A stretch of 64,000 nt of DNA from Terriglobia bacterium (GTDB taxonomy: Bacteria > Acidobacteriota > Terriglobia > Terriglobales > Acidobacteriaceae), in NCBI GenBank assembly GCA_020073215.1, contig JAIQFO010000015.1, positions 1 through 64,000 on the forward strand, written 5' to 3'. Within the stretch, counting starts at the first letter, position 1, and every line of letters begins with the position of its first letter. Below the pieces are notes generated by a model, which saw only the letters and a program-made list of their open reading frames with translations, did not search any database and was not told where the DNA came from. The position numbers and the translations under genes are program-made. Below are positions 57,052 through 64,000 of this stretch, piece after piece.

Positions 57052-58233
57052 ATGCCGGCCATCAAATTCCGTGGTGTGGACTTCATCGAGTTCGATACCT
57101 TGCTCAACGACGACGAGCGCCTGGTTCGCAACACGGCGCGCCAGTTCATCGAAGACAACCTCGTCCCCATCATTGAGGAGTGCAACCGCGCCGGCCGCTT
57201 TCCGCGCGAACTGGTGAAGCCGATGGCCGACCTGGGATTCTTCGGCGCATCGCTCGACGGCTATGGTTGCGCCGGCATGTCGAATGTCGAATACGGTCTG
57301 GTCATGCAGGAAATGGAGCGCGGAGACTCCGGCGTGCGCTCGTTTGTCAGCGTGCAGTCGGCGCTGGTCATGTATCCGATCTATACCTTCGGCAGCGACG
57401 AGCAGAAAAATACCTGGTTGCCCGCGATGCAGAAAGGCGAAAAGATCGGCTGTTTCGGACTGACCGAACCGGACTTCGGATCGAATCCCGGCGGCATGAG
57501 AATGCGCGCCCGCAGAGTTGGAAAAGAATATGTGCTGAACGGCGAAAAGATGTGGATCACCTCGGGCTCAATCGCCGACGTGGCCGTGATCTGGGCCAAG
57601 GTGGAAGATGAACACGATAAAGTCCGCGGATTCATGGTCGAGACCGACCGTCCTGGATTCAAAGCCGATGACATACACGGGAAGTGGTCGCTGCGCGCAT
57701 CGGTGACGTCGGGCTTGTCGCTGCAGGATGTACGCATCCCCGAGTCGAACCTGTTGCCCGGGTCGGATGGATTGAAGTCTCCCCTGATGTGCCTGAACCA
57801 GGCGCGCTACGGCATCGCGTGGGGAGCGGTAGGCGCGGCGATGGCGTGTTACGACTGCGCGCTGCAGTATTCCCTGCTGCGCAAACAGTGGCGCGATCAG
57901 CCCATCGCCTCGCACCAGCTGGTGCAGGAGAAACTCGCCTGGATGATCAACGAGATCACCAAGGCGCAGTTACTGGTGCTGCAAGTCGGCCGCTTGAAAG
58001 ACGCCGGGAAAGTCGAGCATCAGCACATTTCGATGGCGAAGAGAAACAACGTCTGGATGGCGCTGGAGTGCGCCCGCCTGTCGCGCGACATCCTGGCCGC
58101 GAACGGTATCGCTGACGATTATCCCATCATGCGCCACCTGATGAACCTCGAAAGCGTGAAGACGTACGAGGGCACGCATGACATCCACACGCTGGTGATC
58201 GGGGCGAGCGTGACGGGGATTGACGCGTTCTAG
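57052..58233 (+). CDS. gcdH: Glutaryl-CoA dehydrogenase
   Basis: The protein has 393 residues and is of the acyl-CoA dehydrogenase family. It has FGLTEPDFGSNPGGMRMRA (FAD-binding loop), WITSGSIADVAVIWAK, SLRASVTSGLSLQDVRIPE, and the catalytic Glu in KTYEGTHDIHTLVIG. These features, with the absence of a long insertion, point to glutaryl-CoA dehydrogenase, which oxidatively decarboxylates glutaryl-CoA to crotonyl-CoA in lysine and tryptophan breakdown. No neighbouring beta-oxidation genes are present. The start is ATG 57052. Confidence 0.88.
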   Translation: MPAIKFRGVDFIEFDTLLNDDERLVRNTARQFIEDNLVPIIEECNRAGRFPRELVKPMADLGFFGASLDGYGCAGMSNVEYGLVMQEMERGDSGVRSFVSVQSALVMYPIYTFGSDEQKNTWLPAMQKGEKIGCFGLTEPDFGSNPGGMRMRARRVGKEYVLNGEKMWITSGSIADVAVIWAKVEDEHDKVRGFMVETDRPGFKADDIHGKWSLRASVTSGLSLQDVRIPESNLLPGSDGLKSPLMCLNQARYGIAWGAVGAAMACYDCALQYSLLRKQWRDQPIASHQLVQEKLAWMINEITKAQLLVLQVGRLKDAGKVEHQHISMAKRNNVWMALECARLSRDILAANGIADDYPIMRHLMNLESVKTYEGTHDIHTLVIGASVTGIDAF

Positions 58234-58321
58234 GGCCACTTTTCCGGATCTATTCTTTCGGACGAATCTACATCCGGCACGTTTCGACCCACGCCGAATA
58301 TGACCGTGGAGGTTGGAAATC

Positions 58322-58723
58322 ATGAGTGCGACCGCAGCCCGTTCTGAATATGCCGCCTTGCTGTCGAGTGCCCTGCCTGCGGTCATTCGCAGTGCGGCGG
58401 AGAACGAGCGTTACATCGCCTTGCTGGAAGAACTGGACGGCAAAGGTATCCGGATGACCGCTGCCGAACGCCGCATGGCAGAGCTCCTGACCCTGCTGAT
58501 CGAAGACTTCAAAGAAAAGCATTACTCGCTTAAGAGTGCCAGCCCTGTCGAAGTGATCAGCGAACTGATGCTGGCGAACAGCCTTAAGCAGAAAGACATG
58601 CTCGACATCTTCGGCACCGCCAGCATCGTTTCTGAAGTGCTCAGCGGGAAGCGGAAGCTGACCACGGAGCATATTCGCCGCCTCAGCCGACGATTCCATG
58701 TTTCGCCCGAACTTTTTATTTAA
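58322..58723 (+). CDS. HigA-like XRE-family regulator without toxin partner
   Basis: The protein has 133 residues. A helical N-terminus (YAALLSSALPAVIRSAAENERYIALLEEL) precedes an XRE helix-turn-helix of the HigA type (PVEVISELMLANSLKQKDMLDIFGTASIVSEVLSGKRKLTTEHIRRLSRRFHVSPELF). GGAGG precedes ATG 58322. HigA antitoxins are normally next to a HigB RNase toxin. Neither flank of this gene (only 88 bases before it; an AhpD-like gene on the other strand after it) contains one. It may be an orphan transcription factor or a relic of a toxin-antitoxin pair. Confidence 0.82.
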   Translation: MSATAARSEYAALLSSALPAVIRSAAENERYIALLEELDGKGIRMTAAERRMAELLTLLIEDFKEKHYSLKSASPVEVISELMLANSLKQKDMLDIFGTASIVSEVLSGKRKLTTEHIRRLSRRFHVSPELFI

Positions 58724-58750
58724 TGACACCAGCGGACAAGAGTGTCCGCC

Positions 58751-59155
58751 CTACACACAGCCGTAGAGCTCGGTCAGCAGTTCGTACGCCCTCCGCATGT
58801 GTGGAATCACGATGCTGCCCCCCACCACCAGCGCCACGTTGATCGCCTCTTCCTGCTCGGCACGGGTCACGCCCAGGCGATAGGACTGGATCACGTGGTA
58901 GGAAATGCAATCGTCGCAACGCAAACTGGCGGAGGCAACCAGACCCATCAACTCCTTGTATTTCGCGGGTAGGGCGCCTTCGAGGTAGGTGTTGTGATCC
59001 AGGTTGTAAAAACGTTTGACGAGGTAGTTATCGGCCTTGTCGACATTTTCATTCAGACGGGTGCGATGGTCGAGAAAGCGGCGCGCGATTTCACTTTTTT
59101 CTGCAACCTGCTTTTCCGAGAACAGATAGGTGGGTTCTTTGCGGTCGGTGTTCAT
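58751..59155 (-). CDS. AhpD-like carboxymuconolactone decarboxylase family protein
   Basis: The protein has 134 residues. The core LKELMG-like LMGLVASASLRCDDCISYHVIQSYRLGVTRAEQEEAINVALVVGG contains the redox motif CDDCISYH (CxxCxxxH) of AhpD-type proteins, with a helical pair around it. Family members use the cysteine pair in alkylhydroperoxidase reduction systems. It is convergent with the HigA-like gene. ATG 59155 has a weak ribosome-binding site. Confidence 0.88.
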   Translation of the reverse strand: MNTDRKEPTYLFSEKQVAEKSEIARRFLDHRTRLNENVDKADNYLVKRFYNLDHNTYLEGALPAKYKELMGLVASASLRCDDCISYHVIQSYRLGVTRAEQEEAINVALVVGGSIVIPHMRRAYELLTELYGCV

Positions 59156-59197
59156 GGATGAAGACTAGCAGACGGTTTGCCGCTGGAGGATAGGTCC

Positions 59198-59218
59198 GCG
59201 CGGGCGAGTCGCCCGCGC
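59198..59218. repeat. Short GC-rich palindrome upstream of glpX
   Basis: GCGCGGGCGA-G-TCGCCCGCGC is a perfect 10-base inverted repeat around a single base. Placed between the AhpD-like gene (minus) and glpX (plus), it could be a dispersed repeat or a cruciform. Confidence 0.7.
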
Positions 59219-59306
59219 CCACACAGGCTTATCGGTGACGGACGCCCTTCCATCTCGGCTCCGAAGAGAATATAGTCCAAAGTCGCATTTATCTTCAGGA
59301 GGCATT

Positions 59307-60341
59307 ATGGCAACTCAAACCCGTCCCGAACCGCACGCCAAGAATTTCGGGGAGAATCTTGAAAGCGATCTGGCGCTGGAATTCTTGCGCGTGGTGGAAA
59401 ACGCAGCCATCGAGTCGGCGCGCACCATGGGCCAGGGAGACCGTCCGCTGAGCGACCAGATGGCCACCGAGGCCATGCGCAAGACGATGGACACGGTCCC
59501 CATGCGCGGCACCATCGTGATCGGCGAGGGCGAGCGCGACGATGCTCCCATGCTTTATATCGGCGAGCAGGTGGGCGGCACCTATCCCGACGGCCGCGAG
59601 GTTCCGCAGGTTGACATCGCCGTCGATCCGCTCGAAGGCACGAACCTCTGTGCCACCGGATCGCCGGGCGCGATCACGGTGCTGGCGGCTTCGGAGAGAG
59701 GCGGCTTGCTCCATGCTCCCGACTGCTACATGGAAAAAATCGTGGTGGGGCCATCGTGCAAGAACGCGGTGGAACTGGATGCTCCGGTGGCCGTCAATCT
59801 GAAAAACATTGCGCGGCGGATGCATCGCGGTGTGGAGGATCTGGTCGTGGTCGTGCTCGACCGTCCAAGGCACGAGAAACTGATCTCCGATATTCGCAAG
59901 GCGGGCGCGCGCATCCGACTGATTGGCGACGGCGATCTTTCGGCGGGCATTGCCGCGGCGGTGATCGGAACCGGAGTGCACGCGGTCATGGGATCAGGTG
60001 GCGCTCCGGAAGGCGTGATTACGGCGGCTGCCGTTCGCTGCCTGAATGGATACATGCAGGGAAGGCTGGTGATCGACAAGCCGGAACTCGAAGAGCGCAT
60101 TGCGAAGATGGGGATTAAAGACAAAAACAGAGTTTACGAGGCGGAAGACCTGGCGCCGGGGAAACAGATGATCTTCGCCGCGACCGGTGTGACCGAAGGC
60201 GCGCTACTGAAAGGCGTCCGCTTCTTTGGCGAAGGGACGCGGACCTCTTCGGTGATTCTGACTCTAAGGACCGGGCGGGTGCGGTTTGTTGAGAGCATCC
60301 ATTTGGATAAGGGGCCGGATGTGAAGGTGAGATTCTCGTAG
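59307..60341 (+). CDS. glpX: Class II fructose-1,6-bisphosphatase
   Basis: The protein has 344 residues. The class II (GlpX) landmarks are present: [52 protein letters not shown] (metal-binding Asp/Glu), GDGDLSAGI and [10 protein letters not shown]. It hydrolyses fructose 1,6-bisphosphate in gluconeogenesis. ATG 59307 is preceded by AGGAGG at seven bases; a frame open from 59235 adds unlikely residues. It is monocistronic, convergent with the TPR gene. Confidence 0.94.
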   Translation: MATQTRPEPHAKNFGENLESDLALEFLRVVENAAIESARTMGQGDRPLSDQMATEAMRKTMDTVPMRGTIVIGEGERDDAPMLYIGEQVGGTYPDGREVPQVDIAVDPLEGTNLCATGSPGAITVLAASERGGLLHAPDCYMEKIVVGPSCKNAVELDAPVAVNLKNIARRMHRGVEDLVVVVLDRPRHEKLISDIRKAGARIRLIGDGDLSAGIAAAVIGTGVHAVMGSGGAPEGVITAAAVRCLNGYMQGRLVIDKPELEERIAKMGIKDKNRVYEAEDLAPGKQMIFAATGVTEGALLKGVRFFGEGTRTSSVILTLRTGRVRFVESIHLDKGPDVKVRFS

Positions 60342-60377
60342 GGGACGGGTGGCCCACTAGTCAAGAGACCACATCGC

Positions 60378-62222
60378 TCAGCGCATGCTGGGCACTTCGG
60401 GTAGCTTGTCCCGGCGAGCCTCATACCGGTTCGCTTCGGCCAGTCGCCCTTGAGACTTCATCATCGCAGCCAGTTTGTCGAGCGGAAATCTGAGGGCAAC
60501 CGAATCGGGGCCGAAATCCTGTTCGACGAAGCTGATGACACGCAGATAGAGTTGCTCCGCCTGTGGCAGTCGTCCGCTTTGCTCGCAGACAGATGCCATC
60601 GTCATTGCGGCCCCGAACCATTTCCGGTTCATAGGTTTGTCAAGATGTTCGGCGAGATTCATACCACGGATCAAGACCGTCTCGGCATCGGTCAGACGGT
60701 TGGCCCGCCGATAGTTGTCTCCGAGAGCAGTCAGCACAAGCGCTAACTGCGCGTCGTTATGCGTGTCTTCGTCCAACTTGATGGCTCTCTGATAGATTGC
60801 TTCTGCCTCGGCATACTTGCCATCCTCAACGTAGGTCCATCCCAGCAGTTGGAACCCTCTGTTGAGCGCTTCCGTGTCGCCCGCTCCGTAGAGTGCAAGC
60901 GCACTACTAAGAGACTCCTCAGCGTCGGCCGGGCGGTGGGCGGTTTTATAGAACAACCCCAGCTCAAAATGTGCGCTAGCAGTCGCCGTGCTGGAGGGAC
61001 TCGTGGTTGCGATGGCTAACACAAGGGCTTGCTTCAGATCAGCCTCGGCCTCTGGAAGTTGATGGGTTGCATTTTCATGGAAGAAAGCAGAATCGGAAAG
61101 CGCAAGCATCTGGTCTCCCGCACTCAGGCCGTGAGAGAGAGCCTTTTCCTGGGCAAAGAACTGTTCTGCTTCTTGGGACTTTCCCGTGTTCATCGCTTCC
61201 ACGGCACGAGATCGGACGGCCATCATCTGGCCGTGGAGATCATCCGTATCGCTTTCTTTGCTGGCAGTTAACATCGCCTGATGGACCTGCTTTGCCTGGT
61301 CCACTTTTCCCGCCGCGTAGAGACTGAATTCCTGACTCTGCAGATTGATAGCCACTTTGGACAATGCCGGCGGGTTAGCGTGACGGTACACATCTACTGC
61401 CTGTGCATATGTCGCGGAGGCTTCCTCGGCGTGACCGCGTTTCTCCAAGGTCTTAGCCACAGAAACAAGCGCGTCTCCGTATAACTCGCTCTTGGGACCT
61501 TTCATGCTGAGCGCCAGAGCGGCCCTGTCACGGTGCAGGTTCTCCACTAGATCCCAGCGACCGTCCTCCTCGTACAGCTGCGCCAGATGATCCGCCAGTA
61601 GGAGAAAGTTCTCGCAGGGTGTGCCCCGTTTCCCCGTCATCAGCGCGAAAACTTCCGTGTAGATGCCTTCCCCCTTGCTGTATTGATGGCTCGATTTATA
61701 GAGCATGGTGAGGGCATCGAGAGCAAAAGAAAGAGTGCATACTGTGACTTTTGGTTTCTCGTTGTACGCATTTAAGGATTCCAGCAGGGGCGTCTCCCCC
61801 TCCTGATATTGGCCAAGCCCAGTGAGTGCGATACCCAATCCGACTTTGCTACCCAAAATCGATTCGTTGTTCTCCGCATAGATGCCGCGGTACAACTGCA
61901 GTGCGCTCCGGTAAGCCGTTTCTGCTTCGTTGTATTTTCGTTGCTCCCGCAAGGACCAGCCCAGGTCAGCGTTGCTGTCAGCAATGCTGGCTGTTCCCAG
62001 ATTGTGCTGCTCCGCATAAGCAAGAGATTCCCGGAAGAGCCTTTCGGCCGTCACGTAGTCCGCGATCGACATGGAGTCGTCCCCACGGTCGGTCATGCCT
62101 TGCCACACATTAATACTTGCTTGTTGGGCAGTGGCGTGAGGGGTTTCTTGTCCCGTAGAGAAAAAAGGCAGCCCAACGATCAGCGTCAGAAGCAACGATA
62201 GAGATAACAAAGGAATGCGCAT
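60378..62222 (-). CDS. Secreted TPR protein
   Basis: The protein has 614 residues. A signal peptide (MRIPLLSLSLLLTLIVGLPFFST) is followed by about ten TPR-like helix pairs (YNEAETAYRSALQLYRGIYA, YAEAEAIYQRAIKLDEDTHN, LTDAETVLIRGMNLAEHLDK). There is no enzyme domain. It resembles the TPR half of the TPR-CHAT protein, but without a protease. It is probably a periplasmic scaffold. GGAG lies upstream of ATG 62222. Confidence 0.82.
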   Translation of the reverse strand: MRIPLLSLSLLLTLIVGLPFFSTGQETPHATAQQASINVWQGMTDRGDDSMSIADYVTAERLFRESLAYAEQHNLGTASIADSNADLGWSLREQRKYNEAETAYRSALQLYRGIYAENNESILGSKVGLGIALTGLGQYQEGETPLLESLNAYNEKPKVTVCTLSFALDALTMLYKSSHQYSKGEGIYTEVFALMTGKRGTPCENFLLLADHLAQLYEEDGRWDLVENLHRDRAALALSMKGPKSELYGDALVSVAKTLEKRGHAEEASATYAQAVDVYRHANPPALSKVAINLQSQEFSLYAAGKVDQAKQVHQAMLTASKESDTDDLHGQMMAVRSRAVEAMNTGKSQEAEQFFAQEKALSHGLSAGDQMLALSDSAFFHENATHQLPEAEADLKQALVLAIATTSPSSTATASAHFELGLFYKTAHRPADAEESLSSALALYGAGDTEALNRGFQLLGWTYVEDGKYAEAEAIYQRAIKLDEDTHNDAQLALVLTALGDNYRRANRLTDAETVLIRGMNLAEHLDKPMNRKWFGAAMTMASVCEQSGRLPQAEQLYLRVISFVEQDFGPDSVALRFPLDKLAAMMKSQGRLAEANRYEARRDKLPEVPSMR

Positions 62223-63238
62223 TTCTACAGCTCCTTCCCGAGCCTAACTATTGGCGTTCTAACAACGAAACTGACGCGACGCCACAGCGTCACAATTCCC
62301 GATTCGTCGAATCACGATCACCGTTACTAAAAACACAGTGACTCTCGAGCGTATTTCTGTGACGGAGTGCAAACAAGTTACTGTGGTGTATAACTGAGCG
62401 ACCACCGAAACCTGTAAGAGTCCCGGGAAATACGCGACGGAAATACAGGGCCACCCATCCCGCCTCTTGCGAAGAACGCAAGAGGGGGCACTGCCAGAGG
62501 TTGATGAAATGAGACTGCGCCGCGCATCGCTCCGAGGGGAGTGGACCGCTGCCAGCGGGCTACGAATTCTGGGATGTATGACACAGCCATGGACGTGTGA
62601 GTGGACGTGACGGTGTAGTTCTTTGTACGTAAGTGTGCTGGTAACCAGCATGGAAGATCTCAATGCAGGCCAGGAATATTTCGGCGTCGCGGTGTCGAAC
62701 CCGCTTCGTTGGGTGAAAGAAGGCACAGCAAATCACGAAACCCATCTAAGTTATTGAAAGTAAAATACTTTACGTGTAAGTCCTTATTCCTCACAGACCT
62801 GGCGAAAACCATCCACTGAATCCCCGCTAAGTATTTGATTCCAAAAGACCGGACAAAGGGGGTCAACCGCCCGCGCAAGTGTTAATCGTTCAACCGCCAG
62901 GTGCGCAAATCGGCTGGATGCCTCGATGAAAGCGACGAAAGCAATCTTACGAGACCGGTTTTGCATGAGCCGCAGATCACTCAGTCTTGAACTCTCTCGG
63001 GCTGTTCGCCGTTGTGTTGGACGGAACTGGTCACGTCGGCGCAGCCTGAAGAAGTGTCGGCAATTTCCACTGATCGCACGCCTGCTACAATCTCTAGCTC
63101 CCTGCTAAGAGGAAGATAAAAGGAAACTTCCTGCTCCACAGAAACGTATCTAGTATGTGCTGTTAGGCTCCCGCGCACTTCGCTGCGGCAGCAACCGGAC
63201 GTTTTGGGGCGGTCAACAGGAAACTTGCGGAGTCTGGT
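62223..63238. other. About 1 kb without a recognised gene
   Basis: This region has lower GC than its neighbours and lies between the secreted TPR gene (minus) and an ECF sigma gene (plus). I see a few short frames without family resemblance and no tRNA. A T-arm-like word (GGTTCGACACC, minus strand near 62692) is not part of a complete tRNA. It may hold promoters or a degenerate gene. Confidence 0.4.
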
Positions 63239-63838
63239 TTGGAAGAAGCCCAGGTTGTCGGATTGCTGGTCCGTCGCTGCGTTGGGGGCGATGCCGCGGC
63301 TTGGGAAGAAATTGTTCAGCGCTATCACCGGCGCATCTACAACGTCTGCTACCGGTTTGCCGGGGATTCCAACAACGCGCAGGACCTCACCCAAGAGGTC
63401 TTTATCAAGATGTACCGCACCCTGAATACCTACGACTCGGGCAAGGGCGCGTTCATGACTTGGGTCACCACCATTACGCGCAACCTGCTGGTCGATCATT
63501 TCCGCAAAAGCAAGGGCGACCGAATCACGGATTCGCTGGATTCAGCGCCTTCTGAGTATGAGGATGCGCAGCCTCTGAGCGACCAGATTGCCGACCGGGG
63601 ACTGCCGCCCGACGCCGCGGTTCAAAGCCGGGAGACTCGGGAAATGGTGCATTTGGCGCTGCAAAAGCTGTCCCCGGAGCTGCGGGAGGCGGTCATTTTG
63701 AGGGATTTACAGGATATGGACTATCGGGAAATCGCTACGGCTCTGAGGGTTCCGGAGGGAACCGTCAAGTCCAGAATTAACCGGGGACGGGCGGAACTTG
63801 CCCGGCTCCTACAACGTACCTATAGGCAGGTGATGTGA
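63239..63838 (+). CDS. ECF RNA polymerase sigma factor
   Basis: The protein has 199 residues. Region 2 is NVCYRFAGDSNNAQDLTQEVFIKMYRTLNTYDSGKGAFMTWVTTITRNLLVDHFRK. Region 4 is KLSPELREAVILRDLQDMDYREIATALRVPEGTVKSRINRGRAELARLL. It is typical of the RpoE/SigW group. Translation has to begin with TTG 63239, because the frame from the last stop at 63165 has no ATG or GTG before it. The stop overlaps the next ATG (TGATG), so an anti-sigma gene is coupled. Confidence 0.92.
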   Translation: MEEAQVVGLLVRRCVGGDAAAWEEIVQRYHRRIYNVCYRFAGDSNNAQDLTQEVFIKMYRTLNTYDSGKGAFMTWVTTITRNLLVDHFRKSKGDRITDSLDSAPSEYEDAQPLSDQIADRGLPPDAAVQSRETREMVHLALQKLSPELREAVILRDLQDMDYREIATALRVPEGTVKSRINRGRAELARLLQRTYRQVM

Positions 63839-64000
63839 TGCCGGAGGAAACAAAACACGGGGTTGAGTGCACGGAGTTCGAAGCACTGCTCAGCGATGCC
63901 TTGGACGGTGAGGGGCGGCTGAGCCCGGCACTTCGGGAGAGATTCGATGCCCATCGGCGCGTGTGCGGGATTTGCGGGCCGCTGTTCGCGGATGTGCGGG
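63838..64000 (+). CDS. Zinc-finger anti-sigma factor, N-terminal part (runs off right edge)
   Basis: A frame of 54 complete codons starts at ATG 63838, overlapping the sigma stop by one base, and is open at the window end. The translation (MPEETKHGVECTEFEALLSDALDGEG and then SPALRERFDAHRRVCGICGPLFADVR) has the zinc-binding HxxxCxxC in HRRVCGIC. This is an anti-sigma zf-HC2 domain. The rest, probably with a membrane helix, is outside the window. Confidence 0.85.
   Translation, partial: MPEETKHGVECTEFEALLSDALDGEGRLSPALRERFDAHRRVCGICGPLFADVR

Noticed and set aside
62680..62710. T-arm-like word (GGTTCGACACC on the minus strand) suggesting tRNA or tmRNA
   Set aside because: The 5-base stem does not pair properly and no acceptor, D or anticodon arm is found around it.

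Overview
This 64 kb window is GC-rich chromosomal DNA. It most likely comes from a soil-type Acidobacteriota relative. The evidence is several VCBS/ASPIC-UnbV (CRTAC1-type) proteins, DUF2934 proteins, TPR-rich secreted proteins, an UpxY-type antiterminator, ECF sigma/anti-sigma pairs and many short interspersed palindromes of the kind common in that phylum. The assignment is by gene content only. I see no rRNA, tRNA, CRISPR array, prophage, transposase or origin.

Region 1 (1-12.3 kb) is a stress/redox island. Two arms diverge from a control region at 1.83-2.7 kb. The minus arm holds a cytidylate-kinase-like/BON/USP-like/membrane fusion and a truncated TauE/SafE permease. The plus arm holds two more cytidylate-kinase-like paralogs, a DUF202 protein carrying an unusually regular heptad array, a membrane histidine kinase, a second TauE/SafE permease with its TIGR02186-type partner, a PEP-synthase-like protein without the usual C-terminal barrel, and two receiver-only response regulators.

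Region 2 (12.3-22.4 kb) holds a deazaflavin-type oxidoreductase, a DUF362 protein, a membrane protein with a spermidine-synthase-like core, and a minus-strand operon. That operon encodes a NapH-like iron-sulfur membrane protein, a lipoprotein, a second DUF362 protein, a Tat-signal radical SAM enzyme and a MEMO1-AMMECR1 fusion (the AmmeMemoRadiSam set).

Region 3 (22.4-29.2 kb) has a plus-strand operon (AMP-dependent acyl/acetyl-CoA ligase, acyl carrier protein, Kbl-type alpha-oxoamine synthase, a small protein and a cyclic-nucleotide-binding-domain protein), then minus-strand cyclopropane-fatty-acid synthase and a DUF2934-Hsp20 fusion. A 14-bp palindrome, GTGAY-N4-RTCAC, of FNR/CRP-family type recurs six times at promoters of regions 1-3. 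It suggests one regulon covering most of the first 29 kb.

Region 4 (29.3-42.4 kb) contains gamma-glutamyltransferase, an MFS transporter, a GH39 glycosidase, an UpxY-type antiterminator followed by a PAP2/CapD chimera, a small DUF2934 protein, and a histidine kinase-LuxR regulator-CRTAC1 operon joined by overlapping stop/start codons.

Region 5 (42.5-64 kb) contains a minus-strand operon of ECF sigma factor, zinc-finger anti-sigma factor, a protein of unknown function and a TPR-CHAT caspase-like protease. A second minus-strand operon encodes a five-heme cytochrome/TPR membrane protein, a CRTAC1 protein and a 1215-residue TPR-VCBS protein; dispersed repeats are inserted in or between these genes. 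Beyond it lie glutaryl-CoA dehydrogenase, an orphan HigA-like regulator, an AhpD-like protein, class II fructose-bisphosphatase, a secreted TPR protein and a second ECF sigma/anti-sigma pair that runs off the right end.
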